DNA from: Chitinophagales bacterium
GTDB taxonomy: Bacteria; Bacteroidota; Bacteroidia; Chitinophagales; Saprospiraceae
Length of the DNA stretch: 64,000 bases
Assembly (NCBI GenBank): GCA_026928325.1
Contig: JAIXKS010000037.1
Coordinates: forward strand, 46,711-110,710
Reading direction: 5' to 3'
Of this stretch, positions 56,481 through 64,000 are shown in pieces. Both the position numbers and the translations under genes were made by a program. Position 1 is the stretch's first letter. Each line of letters starts with the position of its first letter. The notes beneath the pieces were generated by a model. It did no database searches and was not told the origin of the DNA. It worked only from the letters and a program-made list of their open reading frames with translations.

Positions 56481-57608
56481 ATGCACATTTACTTTGACAA
56501 TGCATCAACGACGCCCATGCATCCCGAAGTGTTAAGTAACATGTATGACGTGTTAGCCCAAGACTTTGGCAATCCTTCTTCGATTCATTGGCACGGTAGA
56601 AAAGCTAAAAGCCTCATCGAGCAATCCAGAAAATCAGTAGCGAAGGCCTTAAATGCGTCTATTGGCGAAATATTTTTCACCTCGTGCGCCACCGAGGCTA
56701 CCAATATGATATTAAAAATGGCGGTAGAAGATCTTGGCGTCCGTCGCATCATTTCCTCTCCTACCGAGCATCATTGCGTCCTTCATACCCTTGATTATTT
56801 GAAATCAAAAAATCTTTGCGATATTGTTTATTTGCAAGTAGATCAAGAAGGCCATATTCAGGAAGAGGCACTCATCAACCTCCTTGAAAACGACGACACA
56901 AAAACACTCGTTAGCTTGATGCACGGCAACAACGAAATTGGGACCATGCATGATATCACACGCATTGGCCAAATTTGTCATGAACACGGCGCATTATACC
57001 ATTGTGACGCTGTGCAAACGATTGGGAAATATGCCATTGACGTACAAAAATCAAACATCAATTTTCTAACAGGAAGTGGGCATAAATTTCATGGGCCTAA
57101 AGGTATAGGCTTTGTATTTATCAGTAATGACAATATTATCTCGCCTTACATCTTAGGAGGTGCTCAGGAACGCAATATGCGAGCAGGCACAGAAAACATT
57201 GCAGGCATAACCGGTATTGCAAAGGCTCTTGAACTCGCTACGTCAGATATGGATAAAAATCATCAGTATGTTACTAGCTTAAGAGAACGATTTAAATCGC
57301 TATTAAATCAACATATTCACGACGTACGTTATAACGGTGACCAGAACAATAGCTTTATGGCACATGTATTGAACGTTTCATTTCCACCTTCTTTACATGC
57401 CGATCTTTTGGTAATGAATCTGGATATAGAAGGCATATCGACTTCTTCGGGTAGTGCTTGCAGCTCAGGCATTGAAGAGGATTCTCATGTGCTCCAAGCC
57501 ATCGGGCATCCGACGGAACGCAAAGCGATTCGTTTTTCCTTTTCTCCTAACAACACCCTCGAAGAAGTAGCTTATACGATCGAAGTGCTCAAAAGGTTAT
57601 TAGCTTAA
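56481..57608 (+). CDS. cysteine desulfurase, NifS/IscS family
   Basis: This 375-aa PLP enzyme removes sulfur from cysteine for Fe-S clusters or thiolated cofactors. Marks: YFDNASTTPMHPEVL at the N terminus, FTSCATEATNMIL, the PLP Lys in TGSGHKFHGPKG, AGTENIAGI, and the persulfide Cys in STSSGSACSSGIEE. The short active-site loop is of the NifS/IscS (group I) kind. No iscU, sufE or scaffold gene is adjacent, so the acceptor is not evident. Confidence 0.94.
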   Translation: MHIYFDNASTTPMHPEVLSNMYDVLAQDFGNPSSIHWHGRKAKSLIEQSRKSVAKALNASIGEIFFTSCATEATNMILKMAVEDLGVRRIISSPTEHHCVLHTLDYLKSKNLCDIVYLQVDQEGHIQEEALINLLENDDTKTLVSLMHGNNEIGTMHDITRIGQICHEHGALYHCDAVQTIGKYAIDVQKSNINFLTGSGHKFHGPKGIGFVFISNDNIISPYILGGAQERNMRAGTENIAGITGIAKALELATSDMDKNHQYVTSLRERFKSLLNQHIHDVRYNGDQNNSFMAHVLNVSFPPSLHADLLVMNLDIEGISTSSGSACSSGIEEDSHVLQAIGHPTERKAIRFSFSPNNTLEEVAYTIEVLKRLLA

Positions 57609-57609
57609 A

Positions 57610-58227
57610 TCAAGGCTTCGTTTTTCGGCCAACAAATCGAACCACATGACCGATTCCCTTATGGTGTTCGCCTTCGGATAAGGTTATTTCCGTTTCTTCT
57701 AAATGTATGATTTCAAGCTGTTCGAAGTCTTTGCGAATGTCTTCCTTAGAAAATAACATAGCAACATCTTTAGGGCCTCCAACTTGTGGATTTTTCGAAG
57801 CATATTCAAGATTCTTTTTACTAAAACCTTCTAAAATTATTACGCCGCCTGGTTTTAATACTTGCACTAAACTTTGATGGAACTGTGCTCTATCCGCTTC
57901 AAGCCAATGTGCAAAAATCAAAGCCACAGCGTCATAATCATTTCCCGAAAATGGGTTATGGCGCATATCACCTTGCACGTAATTTACAGATACATCAAAC
58001 TCAGAAGCGAGCTGTTTGGCCTTTTCGATTCCTGCAGCACTTTGATCAAAAGCATCCGCCACCCATTGTTTTTGAGCGGCATATACACTATTTCGACCTT
58101 CGCCTTCTGCGGGCAACAATATCTTCCCTGGTGATAAGGTATCTATAACTTGCTTATAAAAAACATTGGGTGATTTTCCATAAACAAATTCATCCGTATT
58201 GTAGCGAATATCCCAAAAATTCTCCAT
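57610..58227 (-). CDS. class I SAM-dependent methyltransferase
   Basis: This 205-aa methyltransferase has a TehB-like layout. It begins NFWDIRYNTDEFVYGKSPNVF. The SAM-binding motif I is altered to ILLPAEGEGRNSVYAA, a pattern found in TehB/thiopurine-type methyltransferases. It continues with VADAFDQSAAGIEKAKQLA and GDMRHNPF, then VLKPGGVIILEGFSKKNL. It converges on the cysteine desulfurase gene, the stop codons being 2 bp apart. The substrate is unknown, with small molecules (tellurite, thiols, halides) being typical of relatives. Confidence 0.88.
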   Translation of the reverse strand: MENFWDIRYNTDEFVYGKSPNVFYKQVIDTLSPGKILLPAEGEGRNSVYAAQKQWVADAFDQSAAGIEKAKQLASEFDVSVNYVQGDMRHNPFSGNDYDAVALIFAHWLEADRAQFHQSLVQVLKPGGVIILEGFSKKNLEYASKNPQVGGPKDVAMLFSKEDIRKDFEQLEIIHLEETEITLSEGEHHKGIGHVVRFVGRKTKP

Positions 58228-58303
58228 GTTTATTTTTTTAAGAATTTAATTCTATAATAAGAACGGTGCCTTTAGCCTCTAAGTTTTCTATAAAACCGAG
58301 ATC

Positions 58304-58735
58304 TTATGATTTAATTGCCTCATAAGAGGTAAGCATTTCGCGAATCCAGTCCGGAATAGCGATCGATTTACGTTCCTTCATATCAAACATGATTTGAGTT
58401 GTCGTCCCAAAAGCATGTTGAACTTGAGTCCCTTCTAACTCAGAGACAATACCGTATTCTAATACAAAACTCTTGTTTCCCATCGACGACATCCGAACCA
58501 AAACCTTAACATGTTGATCCGTCAATTTGATTTCCTTTATAAAGTTCAAATTGACGTTTGCAATCAAAAACATATCCTTTTGCCAATTCCACTCCGGACA
58601 TGCAGCCATAATATACTGGCTTCTCGCGATCTCTAGATATGTAAGATAGGTCGCATTATTGACATGACCTAAAGCATCGAGGTCTTTCCATCGCATTTGG
58701 ATTTCTATCCCAAATTTAAAATCTTCAAGGTTCAT
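58304..58735 (-). CDS. acyl-CoA thioesterase, 4-hydroxybenzoyl-CoA thioesterase type
   Basis: This single hot-dog-fold domain protein is 143 aa from the chosen start at 58735 (MNLEDFKFGIEIQMRW). The frame opens at 58759, but those residues are probably leader. The catalytic signature WKDLDALGHVNNATYLTYLE (Asp and His-Val-Asn-Asn) is intact. Such enzymes hydrolyse acyl-CoA thioesters in the cytosol. It is followed on the same strand by the methyltransferase gene and preceded by accD, which would suit a role in acyl-CoA housekeeping. Confidence 0.9.
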   Translation of the reverse strand: MNLEDFKFGIEIQMRWKDLDALGHVNNATYLTYLEIARSQYIMAACPEWNWQKDMFLIANVNLNFIKEIKLTDQHVKVLVRMSSMGNKSFVLEYGIVSELEGTQVQHAFGTTTQIMFDMKERKSIAIPDWIREMLTSYEAIKS

Positions 58736-58840
58736 GAATACCAGCTTTATGTAAAACAAAAATGTTGCTTATGATACAAATACCATAAACACACTAATTA
58801 TTAATTAAGTTAATCATTTTAAAACGGAATGGGCACCCAA

Positions 58841-59716
58841 TCAAGATGCCTCCACGATTTCACTGTCAGTTTTCTTGATATCGAAATAAGAAAGTAAATC
58901 ACCTACCCTATTTTTCAAATCCTTCCTATTGACAATAAAATCCAAAAAACCATGTTCTAGTAAATATTCCGCAGTCTGAAATCCCTCGGGCAAATCTCTT
59001 TTGATGGTCTCTTTAATGACTCTCGGACCAGCAAATCCTATTAAAGCTTCTGGTTCGGAGAAATTAATATCACCCAACATCGCATACGAAGCGGTCACGC
59101 CACCTGTAGTCGGATCCGTCATAAATGAAAGATAAGGAATACCCTCCTTAGCTAATAAGGTCAACTTAGCAGAGGCTTTAGCCATTTGCATTAGTGAAAA
59201 TGCGGATTCCATCATACGAGCACCTCCAGACTTAGAGATAATCATAAAAGGTGTGCGATTTTCAATCGAATAATCAATAGCACGCGAAATCTTTTCACCA
59301 ACTACAGAACCCATCGAACCACCAATAAAACCAAAATCCATACAAGCTATCGTCAGCGAATGTCGATTGACCTTACCGGTCGCTACCGACATCGAATCGT
59401 TGAGTTTCGTCTTTTTATAAGCCTCATCTAAGCGATTTTTATAAGATTTCATATCCGAAAACTCAAGAATATCCACGGATTTTATTTCATCAAAAAGCCG
59501 CATATATTTTCCATCAAAGAAGATATCAAAATATTCCGTAGAGTTTATTCTAGTGTGATACTCACACTTAGGACAAATATAAAGATTTTCTTTCAACTCC
59601 TTTATGGTCGTCATTTCTCCACATCTGACACATTTATGCCAGAGACCATCCGGAGTTTCTTTTTTATTTTTTGTTGCAGTTTGAATACCTTCCTTAAGAC
59701 GCTTAAACCAACTCAT
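58841..59716 (-). CDS. accD: acetyl-CoA carboxylase carboxyltransferase, beta subunit
   Basis: AccD moves the carboxyl group from biotin to acetyl-CoA, making malonyl-CoA for fatty acid synthesis. The N-terminal zinc ribbon has its four Cys (CVRCGEM, then CPKCEYH). The crotonase-fold core shows SGGARMMESAFSLMQMAKASAKL, FMTDPTTGGVTASYAMLGDI and EPEALIGFAGPRVI, then LPEGFQTAEYLLEHGFLD. The 291-aa length is normal. It has its own promoter at 59767-59795. Confidence 0.97.
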   Translation of the reverse strand: MSWFKRLKEGIQTATKNKKETPDGLWHKCVRCGEMTTIKELKENLYICPKCEYHTRINSTEYFDIFFDGKYMRLFDEIKSVDILEFSDMKSYKNRLDEAYKKTKLNDSMSVATGKVNRHSLTIACMDFGFIGGSMGSVVGEKISRAIDYSIENRTPFMIISKSGGARMMESAFSLMQMAKASAKLTLLAKEGIPYLSFMTDPTTGGVTASYAMLGDINFSEPEALIGFAGPRVIKETIKRDLPEGFQTAEYLLEHGFLDFIVNRKDLKNRVGDLLSYFDIKKTDSEIVEAS

Positions 59717-59766
59717 AAATTAAAAATTTAAGGCATTTGACTATTATCTGAATGCAATACAATCAG

Positions 59767-59795
59767 CAAAAGTAACAATAACAAGTTAGAAGCAA
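59767..59795 (-). promoter_or_regulatory. promoter of accD
   Basis: On the minus strand TTG (59795-59793), an 18-nt spacer and TACTTTTG (59774-59767). The predicted leader is about 45 nt before the ATG at 59716. Confidence 0.55.
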
Positions 59796-60149
59796 GCAAT
59801 ATTCTTGAAAATTTATTATATAATTTATTTAGATATGTATAAGTAATACGAAAGCAATTTTTGAAGCAGCCGAAAGATTTACCCTACAAAATATCTTAAT
59901 TCAAGGCTAAAAACACAGATTAAGCCCTTACAATCCCGAGGATTTCAAATAAAGGAATCCATTGTTTTAATGGAAAATGGACTTATATGAAAGTCACTTT
60001 CGCCTAACAACCTACCCACTTCGGATAAAAAATGGGCAAAACTTCCTTTTTCCTCCAATCAAAAGCCAATTCGAAACGTCACCAACAAAATAGCCACAAA
60101 AGAAAAATTGTAAAATTGTAGAAAATTTTTTTATATTAGAAATAACTCG
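59796..60149. other. non-coding spacer between divergent genes
   Basis: About 350 bp between accD (-) and the DUF2249 gene (+). No frame with coding character, RNA gene or repeat was seen. Confidence 0.4.
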
Positions 60150-60157
60150 TATCTTTG
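60150..60157 (+). promoter_or_regulatory. -7 promoter element for the DUF2249 gene
   Basis: TATCTTTG matches TAnnTTTG and would start a leader of about 90 nt. No TTG lies at the normal distance upstream (nearest 31 nt), so an activator may be needed. Confidence 0.5.
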
Positions 60158-60168
60158 CCAAGTAAATT

Positions 60169-60197
60169 AAAAGGCCGCATTTTCAGGGCTTTTTTTT
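60169..60197 (+). terminator. terminator-like hairpin in the DUF2249 gene leader
   Basis: AAAAGGCC pairs with GGCTTTTT (one G·U) across a 10-nt loop, followed by the rest of an eight-T run. It begins only about 10 nt after the expected transcript start and 55 nt before the ATG. It may therefore be an attenuator rather than the end of an upstream unit, since no plus-strand gene precedes it. Confidence 0.45.
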
Positions 60198-60254
60198 AAA
60201 CATATTTTTAGATAATTTTGTCTTAAATAATAATTAAATTTACACTTTATTATA

Positions 60255-61010
60255 ATGAACATTGAATTTGATTTATCGAAGGAAATAGATGTAAGGGATT
60301 TAATTCCTATTAAAAGACACGAAAATCTTTTGAGAATATTTAAAGATTTGCCTGTAAATCAAAGTTTTATTTTTATCAATGACCATGATCCACTTCCATT
60401 ATATTATGAGTTCCGCTCTATACATGGAGATGTAGTCGGTTGGGAGTATCTAAATAAGGGTGGTCGAGAATGGAAAGTAAAAGTAACCAGAACAGAAGAT
60501 TCTGTTAGTAAGGAATTTAAAGACATTTCTACACTCATTGATTTGAGAAAAGTCGATGAAAAGGATTGGAAACACGTTGTATTTCATAGATATGGGATGA
60601 TGGAAGAAGGTGACACTATGGAGTTAGTTGCTGCCCTTGATCCTAAGTCGATACATGGAATATTTGTTCAGAAATTTGATGGTAAACATACTTGGATTTA
60701 TAAGAAAAATGATCCTGAAGAATATGTAGTTCATATTACAAAAAAAGCTGCCAGTGGCTTAGGAGACGACGGATATGCAGTTGTCAATGAATTTGACGTT
60801 CGTCCCTACTCTCCCACAGATCGACACGAAATGTTTTATAAGGCATTCGCAGATTTAAAGCCCGGTGAAGCATTTGTATTTGTAAATGATCACGACCCCA
60901 AACCATTATATTATCAGATGGAAGCCGAAAGCAAGGAACCCTTCAAATGGGAATACTTGGAAAAAGGACCGGATGATTGGAAAGTAAGGGTCATAAAAAC
61001 AATTGCCTAA
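60255..61010 (+). CDS. protein with three DUF2249-like repeats
   Basis: The 251-aa soluble protein appears to be three tandem DUF2249-like units. Unit 1 (about 8-76: IDVRDLIPIKRHENL, FINDHDPLPLYYEF, REWKVKVTR) and unit 3 (about 178-250: FDVRPYSPTDRHEMF, VNDHDPKPLYYQM, DDWKVRVIKT) are complete. Unit 2 (about 93-170: IDLRKVDEKDWKH, EYVVHITKK) has lost the NDHDP core (LVAALDPKSIHGIF). DUF2249 proteins often occur near denitrification and nitric oxide stress genes, with uncertain function. Promoter and hairpin leader suggest individual regulation. Confidence 0.82.
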   Translation: MNIEFDLSKEIDVRDLIPIKRHENLLRIFKDLPVNQSFIFINDHDPLPLYYEFRSIHGDVVGWEYLNKGGREWKVKVTRTEDSVSKEFKDISTLIDLRKVDEKDWKHVVFHRYGMMEEGDTMELVAALDPKSIHGIFVQKFDGKHTWIYKKNDPEEYVVHITKKAASGLGDDGYAVVNEFDVRPYSPTDRHEMFYKAFADLKPGEAFVFVNDHDPKPLYYQMEAESKEPFKWEYLEKGPDDWKVRVIKTIA

Positions 61011-61530
61011 ATAGGCATTTTCAACAAGCTTCTCATATTCAAACATTGTTATAGATTTTGTATATAGGAGCGGACTAAAGAGTTCGTTCCTGTATACTAT
61101 TTTAGCCCATTTCAAATTATGATTATGTTAGCTTATAAGATAAACTACTCAACGACAATAGAAAAAATAGAAATCAGAAAGTCTCAATTTGAAGTAAAAG
61201 CAGGTTGCATATTCAGATTTGGTGACGTAATCCATGTTAATATCTCATCCAAATACTAGTCTCTATGATTAAATTATCAACGGCATAATATGCAGTCATC
61301 AAATTATTCGTATCTTTACAGCTATAATCCGAATGATGCATTAGTAAATGTATTACGAGTCAATATAGCATTAGATCAGCCGTTTATCGGACTTATTAGC
61401 CGAAACTCTAGCGATGGACTATGTTTTTCGATAATAAAACCATGATATTTTGCGCTTTTGCCACTTTAACAAAATCGTGTACATCAGTCGGGATGATAAT
61501 TCTTAATAGTTCTATATCTAGTGATATTAT
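61011..61530. other. intergenic region with two doubtful tiny frames
   Basis: No established gene in about 520 bp. Two small plus-strand frames start with ATG: 61119-61259 (46 codons, MIMLAYKINYSTTIEKIEIR at the start) and 61290-61445 (51 codons, MQSSNYSYLYSYNPNDALVN at the start). Neither has a convincing promoter or known family. They could be remnants or chance. Confidence 0.35.
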
Positions 61531-62409
61531 ATGAGTCAATGCCTTGTTTGTGGTCATAACGAGATTAGCCCAATACTCGAAGTTTCTGATTATTCGATTT
61601 CCAACGAAACGTTCCATATTCACCAATGCGATCATTGTGGATTTCGGTTTACCGCCAATCCTCCTTTAGAGGATGCATGTGGCAAATACTATCAAGATGA
61701 AAAATATATTTCCCACTCCAATACCAGTAAAGGCATCGTAGCAAAATTGTATCACCAGGTGCGCTATATTATGCTTCGTAGAAAGCATCAACTACTCACT
61801 AAAATATCTAATGGCACCAAAGTTTTAGATGTGGGTTCTGGAACGGGTTATTTTTTGAACCATTTAAAATCAAATGGTTATCAAGTACAGGGCGTAGAAA
61901 TGAGCGATAGCGCCAGAACATTCAGTATCCATGAATTTGGAATTAATGTCGTAAAATCTATTGACGAAATTGAAAAGCATCAGAAATTTGATTGCATCAC
62001 ATTATGGCATGTATTAGAGCATTTGTACAACCCTAATAAGTACATGCAAATATTTAAAGAACTTTTGGATACTCATGGGACACTCGTGATTGCCCTACCC
62101 AATCACCTGAGTTTTGATGCAAAAAAATACAATACATATTGGGCAGCCTATGATGTTCCGCGGCACTTATGGCACTTCAATCCATCAACGCTAAGTAGCT
62201 TTGCGCAAAATAATGGATTTAAGGTAACTCAAAAATATATGATGCCATTCGATCCATTTTATAATTCAATTTTAAGTGAAAAATATAAAAACAACCAGTT
62301 TGGGCTAATTAGTGGCTTTTGGAATGGATTGAAAGCTTATTTTACTGGTCTAAAATCAGTGGATCACGCTAGTTCTGTGATTTACATTTTGAAGCCCATC
62401 CAAAACTAA
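61531..62409 (+). CDS. class I SAM methyltransferase with N-terminal zinc ribbon
   Basis: This 292-aa protein starts with a Cys-rich treble-clef-like segment (CLVCGHNEISPIL, then HQCDHCGFRF) often seen before methyltransferase domains acting on sugars or lipids. The methyltransferase domain (about 85-200) has motif I VLDVGSGTGYFLNHL and the later LWHVLEHLYNP and HGTLVIALPNHLSF. The C-terminal part (YWAAYDVPRHLWHFNPSTL) fits the Methyltransf_23 family. No glycan cluster surrounds it, so the substrate is open. Confidence 0.9.
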   Translation: MSQCLVCGHNEISPILEVSDYSISNETFHIHQCDHCGFRFTANPPLEDACGKYYQDEKYISHSNTSKGIVAKLYHQVRYIMLRRKHQLLTKISNGTKVLDVGSGTGYFLNHLKSNGYQVQGVEMSDSARTFSIHEFGINVVKSIDEIEKHQKFDCITLWHVLEHLYNPNKYMQIFKELLDTHGTLVIALPNHLSFDAKKYNTYWAAYDVPRHLWHFNPSTLSSFAQNNGFKVTQKYMMPFDPFYNSILSEKYKNNQFGLISGFWNGLKAYFTGLKSVDHASSVIYILKPIQN

Positions 62410-62414
62410 AGATT

Positions 62415-63140
62415 CTAAAATAAACTCAATTGCTGGCCTTCATTTGCCTTTTGGTCATCATCTTGTATAGGCAATATCAAATCTTTGTCATTGGCATAAA
62501 CGCTGTTAATATCCGAAGAAACCCGATAAGATTCCATGGCATCCGAATCATAAGATACCAATAACTTGAGCGCTTCGCTTTCAGAGATCGTTTGATCAAG
62601 CCAAAGGAATTCATGATTAGGTTCTACAATGGCAGGCATCCGATGATGCAACGGACTCATAAATGCATTGGCTTCCACCGTTATGATGGTAAAAGTATCT
62701 ATTGGCTCATTATTGTCGCTATCTATCCATGTATCCCATATTCCTGCTACGCTAAATATTTCAAGGGATTTCAACATAATTCTATATGGAACTTTAGTAG
62801 CGCCTCGTTTCTCCCATTCATAAAATCCGTCCATTGGAATCAGGCATCGATGCGAGGCCAAAAGATGCTTAAAAGCCGGTTTTTCTCCCAGCGTCTCTGC
62901 CCTAGCATTAATCAATTTAGACCCAATACGCATATCCTTACTCCAAGAGGGAATGAGACCCCATCTTAAAAAACTCAATTGAAAACCGTCTTTATTAAGA
63001 CATATAGGAAAATAATGCGTAGGAGCTACATTAAAGTTAGGAAGTATCAACGTTTGATCTAAATCCGTATTACAAAACGATGATTTATATCTTTGCTCTA
63101 ATTCTTTCTTGGTTTTAGTCAATGAAAAACGACCACACAT
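62415..63140 (-). CDS. SRAP domain protein (YedK/HMCES type)
   Basis: This 241-aa SRAP protein binds abasic sites in single-stranded DNA by a covalent link through its Cys2. Initiator Met removal exposes Cys in MCGRFSLTKTKKELE. Other conserved parts: NVAPTHYFPI, RWGLIPSWSK, INARAETLGEKPAFKHLL, CLIPMDGFYEWEK and, near the end of the domain, SPLHHRMPAIV with the catalytic His. It is coupled to the SPOR gene upstream, the stop and start codons sharing one base (TAATG). Confidence 0.94.
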   Translation of the reverse strand: MCGRFSLTKTKKELEQRYKSSFCNTDLDQTLILPNFNVAPTHYFPICLNKDGFQLSFLRWGLIPSWSKDMRIGSKLINARAETLGEKPAFKHLLASHRCLIPMDGFYEWEKRGATKVPYRIMLKSLEIFSVAGIWDTWIDSDNNEPIDTFTIITVEANAFMSPLHHRMPAIVEPNHEFLWLDQTISESEALKLLVSYDSDAMESYRVSSDINSVYANDKDLILPIQDDDQKANEGQQLSLF

Positions 63141-63763
63141 TACTGTGCCGTTTTAACATAGTTGTCAATTCCCTTTTGTTTAAGTTGGGCAGAAACATTA
63201 CGAGCTTTATCCTCAGAATCATATTTTGCAGCTAATACAGAGTGATATTGAGAAGATTGAAATATCACAATCCGAGCATCTTTATAACCTAATTTATGCA
63301 ACTTTGCAACTAGGGACTCTGCATTTTCCTTAAGCAAGAAACTACCAGCCATCACTAAATATTTGCCTTCGGGATTAGATTGATCAATCGTCTCGATTGA
63401 CTGAACCGGTTTATCTGCTTGAGTAACGGGCTTATCCTTTTTTGGAGGAGGATTACTTGGAATACCCGACTTCTTTGGTGGCTCTGGATCTTGTTTTGTC
63501 TTTTCCAATTCTAAGACTTTTTCATCTAAGCCCTCATAGTCAAAATCTCCATTTACAATATCGGCATCACTTATAAACTCATTGCCGACATCTATTGTAT
63601 CTACAACAACATCTGAAGGTGCATCTATGATACTATCCATAGGCACAACTTCTTTGACATCCATTTTTGTTTTACTCGTATAGGTATCCATGGTATTCAC
63701 TACCAAAAAATATACAAGCATAATAGCTACCGCATAAATAATAATTCTGACTAAACGTCCCAA
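63140..63763 (-). CDS. SPOR domain membrane protein
   Basis: The 207-aa protein has a single N-terminal membrane helix (about 4-22), an acidic then Pro/Lys-rich periplasmic linker (about 25-115), and a C-terminal SPOR domain (about 130-205: YLVMAGSFLLKENAESLVAKL, YKDARIVIFQSSQYHSVLA). SPOR domains bind denuded glycan strands of septal peptidoglycan, which points to a role at the division site. It overlaps the SRAP gene by one base, and the two are likely one operon. Confidence 0.88.
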   Translation of the reverse strand: MGRLVRIIIYAVAIMLVYFLVVNTMDTYTSKTKMDVKEVVPMDSIIDAPSDVVVDTIDVGNEFISDADIVNGDFDYEGLDEKVLELEKTKQDPEPPKKSGIPSNPPPKKDKPVTQADKPVQSIETIDQSNPEGKYLVMAGSFLLKENAESLVAKLHKLGYKDARIVIFQSSQYHSVLAAKYDSEDKARNVSAQLKQKGIDNYVKTAQ

Positions 63764-63887
63764 TTCCCTTACTTTTTTATCAATATTAAAACCAAAAAGA
63801 TCTAATAATTATTACAAAAATAATTAAAAATATGATTCATTGCATCATTAATTCAGATATATTATATATTTTTTTATATTTATAGAC

Positions 63888-63918
63888 AAAAAAAGGGAGA
63901 ATCATCATAAATTCTCCC
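63888..63918 (-). terminator. intrinsic terminator of the partial gene at the window end
   Basis: GGGAGAAT and ATTCTCCC (perfect 8-bp stem, 8-nt loop) are followed on the minus strand by seven T. It stands about 27 nt beyond the stop codon at 63945-63947. Confidence 0.88.
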
Positions 63919-63944
63919 TCCTTTTATCAATAATCAATAATATT

Positions 63945-64000
63945 CTATCGAATCACGGTAACATCTCCAGTTGCTATGATCTCGTCATCTGTATCACTCG
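63945..64000 (-). CDS. partial protein, C-terminal 17 residues only
   Basis: On the minus strand one frame reads SDTDDEIIATGDVTVIR followed by TAG, entering from beyond base 64000. The terminator just behind it supports a real gene end here. The fragment is too short to name a family. Confidence 0.55.
   Translation of the reverse strand, partial: SDTDDEIIATGDVTVIR

Overview
The window is a chromosomal segment from a member of the Bacteroidota, most likely a non-parasitic environmental lineage of the Saprospiria/Chitinophagia type. I cannot fix the genus from sequence alone. The evidence is a type IX secretion C-terminal sorting domain, a TonB-dependent receptor overlapping a DUF4249 lipoprotein gene, a SPOR-domain protein, a tricorn-type protease, and promoters of the Bacteroidota form (TTTG or TTG, about 20 nt, then TAnnTTTG). 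Intergenic DNA is very A+T-rich. No tRNA, rRNA, CRISPR array, transposase or integrase was seen.

Layout. 1-5.9 kb: acyltransferase-fold protein, FMN reductase, CynX-type transporter, a divergent S4/pseudouridine-synthase-like protein and replicative helicase dnaB. 5.9-6.36 kb: an A+T-rich gap with two perfect DnaA boxes directly upstream of dnaB, a candidate replication or DnaA-regulatory site. 6.4-9.6 kb: membrane hydroxylase and GTP-type PEP carboxykinase. 9.8-14.5 kb: surE, a small membrane protein, lpxB, pnuC, then lepB. 14.7-24.2 kb: ADP-forming acyl-CoA synthetase, mfd, a T9SS-secreted protein, folB and a glutaryl-CoA-dehydrogenase-like enzyme. 24.4-26.3 kb: an unknown protein and a GH109-like oxidoreductase. 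26.7-30.0 kb: a four-gene heme-copper cluster (CuA subunit II, subunit I, SCO/SenC, membrane protein). Its catalytic subunit has Asn where oxygen reductases carry the cross-linked Tyr, and its gene order matches the norSY-senC-orf1 (sNOR) arrangement, so it is a candidate nitric oxide reductase. 30.5-36.1 kb: tricorn protease, a broken outer-membrane-protein gene and a DEAD-box helicase.

36.5-47.1 kb is a defence island: a type I restriction-modification system in the unusual order hsdR-hsdS-hsdM. Between hsdR and hsdS lies a close-packed trio (complete Hanks-type kinase, unknown 388-aa protein, PD-(D/E)XK-like protein). Between hsdS and hsdM lie a stand-alone DUF4062 protein and an AlbA_2/RecG-like protein with an in-frame 12-bp tandem repeat. 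Related short direct repeats flank the island. This is the best candidate for an undescribed system here.

47.3-64 kb returns to housekeeping and surface functions: tyrosine phenol-lyase, lipoprotein, DUF4249/TonB receptor pair, a GATase-like protein of the family often named 'asparagine synthetase B', a VWA-like membrane protein, cysteine desulfurase, methyltransferases, thioesterase, accD, a three-repeat DUF2249 protein, a SRAP protein, a SPOR protein and the 3' end of one more gene.

An interspersed non-coding element of about 147-164 bp recurs at 1-117 (cut by the window edge), 1339-1485, 17001-17164 and 36167-36328, with a 22-bp end fragment at 30400-30421. It has near-perfect inverted ends (TAGTGCTCTGTC/GACAGAGCACTA), an internal hairpin, and ends in TA, as expected of a MITE mobilised by an IS630/Tc1-type transposase.
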